In this document: piece after piece, positions 61,147 to 64,000 of the stretch | Numbering within the stretch: position 1 is the first letter of the stretch | Layout of the letters: each line of letters starts with the position of its first letter | Assembly (NCBI GenBank): GCA_030278955.1 | Contig: JAOANR010000005.1 | Span: forward strand, 29,999,849 to 30,063,848 | DNA: 64,000 bases | Origin: Hygrophila difformis | Lineage: Eukaryota; Streptophyta; Magnoliopsida; Lamiales; Acanthaceae | Reading direction: 5' to 3' | Made by a program: the position numbers and the translations under genes | Notes under the pieces: generated by a model | The model's input: the letters and a program-made list of their open reading frames with translations, nothing else | The model's database searches: none | Told to the model about the DNA's origin: nothing

Positions 61147-62270
61147 TTGAATATTTGTTTTAGTAATAGGTATAATAATTTTATTAAAGACAAATATCAT
61201 TTATTATAATATACATAAAAAATAACTTTATAGAATATAAAGTATTGTACATGGGTCCTATTTGTAGCATTCCAAATGCACATTTGTTAATCTAAACAAA
61301 TTCTACCTCATTAATGTGTAATTTTTAAATTCTAATATCTGTTCACATTTAGATTACTTTTTCTATCTTTTTGCTCACTCGATTTTTTTTAAAAAACTAT
61401 CCTTTTTTTTACCCATAATTTCACTATCCAATATTCATCCATTATTGTCCAGTAGATATTTTTTATTTCATAAAATATACTACTATAAGTTTGTCATCAC
61501 TCACTACCATGAACATTAATTTTTAAATTTCTTTAAATATGAAAGCATAAAAAAATAATAATAACGAAAACAATTCATCCATAAAGTCATAAACCACTCA
61601 AATTTATGTTATCGCATATCTACGTAAAAAAATATTTTTTGAATTGTTTCACCACAATGGAGAATTAAATTGTAAAATATAAATTTATTACTTCTGTATT
61701 TTTTAAAATTTATTGTCATATATTGTAACCAAAAAAATTATTATTAAGTATAAGTTATAATTAAGTATTTTTAACAATTAGTTTATTTGATAGGGACTTG
61801 GGAGTAAAACATATCTATATCAAAAAAAACATATCTATTTTCATTGTAATACCACTATCTTAAACTAAATTATATGAATTTATTTTATTCCTTCTTAATT
61901 TGAATTGCATTGGGACTTGGGAGTAAAACATATCTATATCCAAAAAACGATGATTGCTTCTGGGATAGATTTTGTAGAAGATTGGACAGTCATTGCACAA
62001 CTATTAATTCTTCTATAGGAATGGACGCGGACATGTCGATTAATTCTTCTATACGGATGGACGCGTCGATTGTAACAAAAAAAAATCCAAAAAATTTGTA
62101 ATACAAAAATAACATAAAGAAATAAAATAACAATAGTATGAAAAATAATACATATTTTATTTATAACAGAAAAATATTATAAAATTTTATACATATTGCG
62201 TAAGAAAATAAAATTATAAATATTTTAAAATTTCCATGCATGCAACATTTAATTTATAAGTTTTATTATT

Positions 62271-62352
62271 AGAGGTGGCCCTAAATGGGTCAGCCCGCGG
62301 GCTGACCCATTTAGGACCCTAAGCGCCCGCGGGCTGACCCATTTGGAACCCT
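62271..62352. repeat. GC-rich palindrome, copy 3
   Basis: Begins TAGAGGTGGCCCTAAAT. A 36-nt perfect palindrome centred on CCCGCGGG at 62280-62315, followed by a second half-copy (GCCCGCGGGCTGACCCATTT) ending near 62345. Confidence 0.85.
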
Positions 62353-64000
62353 ATCGATTAAATATTGGTTAATATTTGTTTGACAAATTAAATATATTGC
62401 ACAACAGTCACGAAGCATATTATCTTTAATTACAAATTAACTGGAAGGTCCCAGATAGAATGATTGATGGTTGACTCCTCCACTAATATGCACATTATCC
62501 TATGTTTATTATGGTTTCTTATTCTCTACTTCAAATTGTAATTGATTATGAATGTGAACAGTTTATGAATATTAACTCTTGATAATTATTGATTATTAAC
62601 AGTTGATAATTAGTGCATGTATATCGAGAGAATACAAAGCTATAAAGCTGGGGAATACACCTATGATGTGTAAAAATAGACTTAATCATTAAATTGGTAT
62701 CGAGACCCACAAAATTTGCGAATAGATACTATTGTCGTAATTTTATCATAAATGTTGTTTGATTACAAATTGATCTTTTAAATTTTTAATTTCAATATAC
62801 AATATTTATTTTTTATTTTTTATTATTTACTTCTAAATATAGTATTACTTATAAATGTATTTTAAAACTTACGTGTAATTTTGTGACGAAAAAATTAGAT
62901 CCAAATGATGTGACGTAATTAATTGAACGTGATGAATAAAGTGTTGAATATTATATTTATTATACGGTACTTGTTTTTTTTTATGAAAAAAGAAGAAGGA
63001 AAAAATAAAGTGTAAGATTCAATAAATATAATAAACCATATTATATTTGTATGCACCTCCATTGCATTTGTTCATGCTCCAAAACTTTCACAAAAGTTAT
63101 TGCAAAATAATCATGGCATTTGTTCATGCCCCAAAACTTGTCCCAAAATTTATTGCAAAATAATGCAAATAACGTGGACCCGATGTTTAAAATGCTTATA
63201 TATCCTATATAAATCTGCAATATAATTTAATATCACTTTATCATCTATTACCAATTTAAATTTTGTATAATATCCACCTCACTTTCTTCCATGATAATTT
63301 TTTATCTAAATATTAGTATAATGTAATGTCATTATATAATATTTAGTTTGAATAATCAACAGGCCAATATACATATATTTCAATCCTCAAGGCCATGGTC
63401 GACCAAATGAGATATGAGACCATTATGGCAAGGAAAAGCACACTCATGAAAAATAAAAATATAAGCATCGAGATGATTGAGTGTATCTATCTATATACTA
63501 CTTGAACTATGCAAGGATGAGGAGAGTAAAAAAAAAAAAAATTAAACAGTAAATAGAGACCAGTAAAGAACTGTGATTAATTATCATATCAGCCTAATAA
63601 TGATTAATTATTACCTGTGAAGAAAATAGGCCAAGGCATAAAAAGGTTAAACTTGCAATCACACTTTAAGAAATTACATAGACCGTTGTTAAACCTATCT
63701 AATAAAACCGTAACCAACTTAACAAATACAAAAAACTCAACAAACCCAAATTGGGATATGGTAAAACGGAGAAGATAACTTGTGTATGCAAAGACTTTGG
63801 CTTTCTTACAACATTAATAACAATTTTACACCCTCGTAGACCCTGATTTTAACTTGAATACAGTTTGAATCCCATAGACAACCCATTTCAAACATCTGAA
63901 TTCAGTTTGAATTCAAATATAGATGTGAGCTCGATAAAATAATCATAATGATATGTAAACAGTCAGAATTGTCACAATAACTTTGGAAGCCATTTAAAAT

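Larger units (their letters stand above)
59719..64000. other. AT-rich non-coding region of nested repeats
   Basis: No gene is supported. A GC-rich hairpin (CCGCGCGATGCGCGG, about 59731-59745) inside AT-rich sequence resembles a Helitron 3' end on the minus strand, though the terminal CTRR is not exact. A copy of about 105 bp is repeated at 60526-60630 and 61183-61290. A 29-bp repeat starting GGGACTTGGGAGTAAAACAT occurs at about 61794 and 61912. A repeat with GCATTTGTTCATGC occurs at 63062 and 63117. Confidence 0.5.

Noticed and set aside
62690..62715. A GGTATCGAGACCC string resembling a retroelement primer site
   Set aside because: Two or more differences from the Met-tRNA complement and no LTR end, ORF or partner nearby.

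Overview
The window is nuclear DNA of a flowering plant. The evidence is spliced genes with GT-AG introns, a chloroplast-targeted PNPase, an LBD transcription factor, dense Stowaway MITEs with TA target duplications, hAT, Helitron, Harbinger, Copia and LINE sequences, and high A+T. Gene families and transposon types fit a eudicot; an asterid is my guess from the MITE families and is not proven.

Three host genes look intact. (1) A 14-exon cationic amino acid transporter of the vacuolar CAT2/CAT4 group (+, 5172-11497, 639 aa) carries a hAT element and a Stowaway MITE in introns. (2) A two-exon class I LBD (LOB domain) transcription factor (-, 39635-41801, 257 aa) has a 76-bp AAT tract just upstream of its ATG. 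(3) A 25-exon chloroplast polyribonucleotide nucleotidyltransferase (-, 44247-59355, 936 aa) has both RNase PH cores, KH and S1 domains. I rebuilt exons by hand; every exon phase closes and each total divides by three.

Between them lies a nested transposon landscape. 1434-2853 is a MULE-like element with a 9-bp target duplication and an internal minisatellite. 3162-4456 has long inverted arms. 11836-15683 is a Helitron holding PPR gene fragments. 16107-17349 has inverted arms of about 380 bp. 17932-25055 is a decayed PIF/Harbinger element with divergent transposase and Myb-like ORFs; its intergenic tandem repeat is split by a 5'-truncated LINE. 26356-28630 is a long-TIR element carrying a broken GRF zinc-finger/coiled-coil/membrane protein gene. 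28670-29570 is a hAT element rich in ggtataccg motifs with a Stowaway inside it. 33320-39213 is a Copia remnant (one LTR and a PBS visible) with at least five insertions. 59.5-64 kb is AT-rich and non-coding, with three related GC-rich palindromes.

The three genes share no pathway that I can see; they are ordinary neighbours in plant chromatin. I found no clearly new biological system. The most unusual observations are the Helitron-captured and internally duplicated PPR fragment, the transposon-borne GRF gene, the MULE-like minisatellite, the palindrome family at 60-62 kb, and how precisely several insertions can be dated relative to one another from their target duplications.
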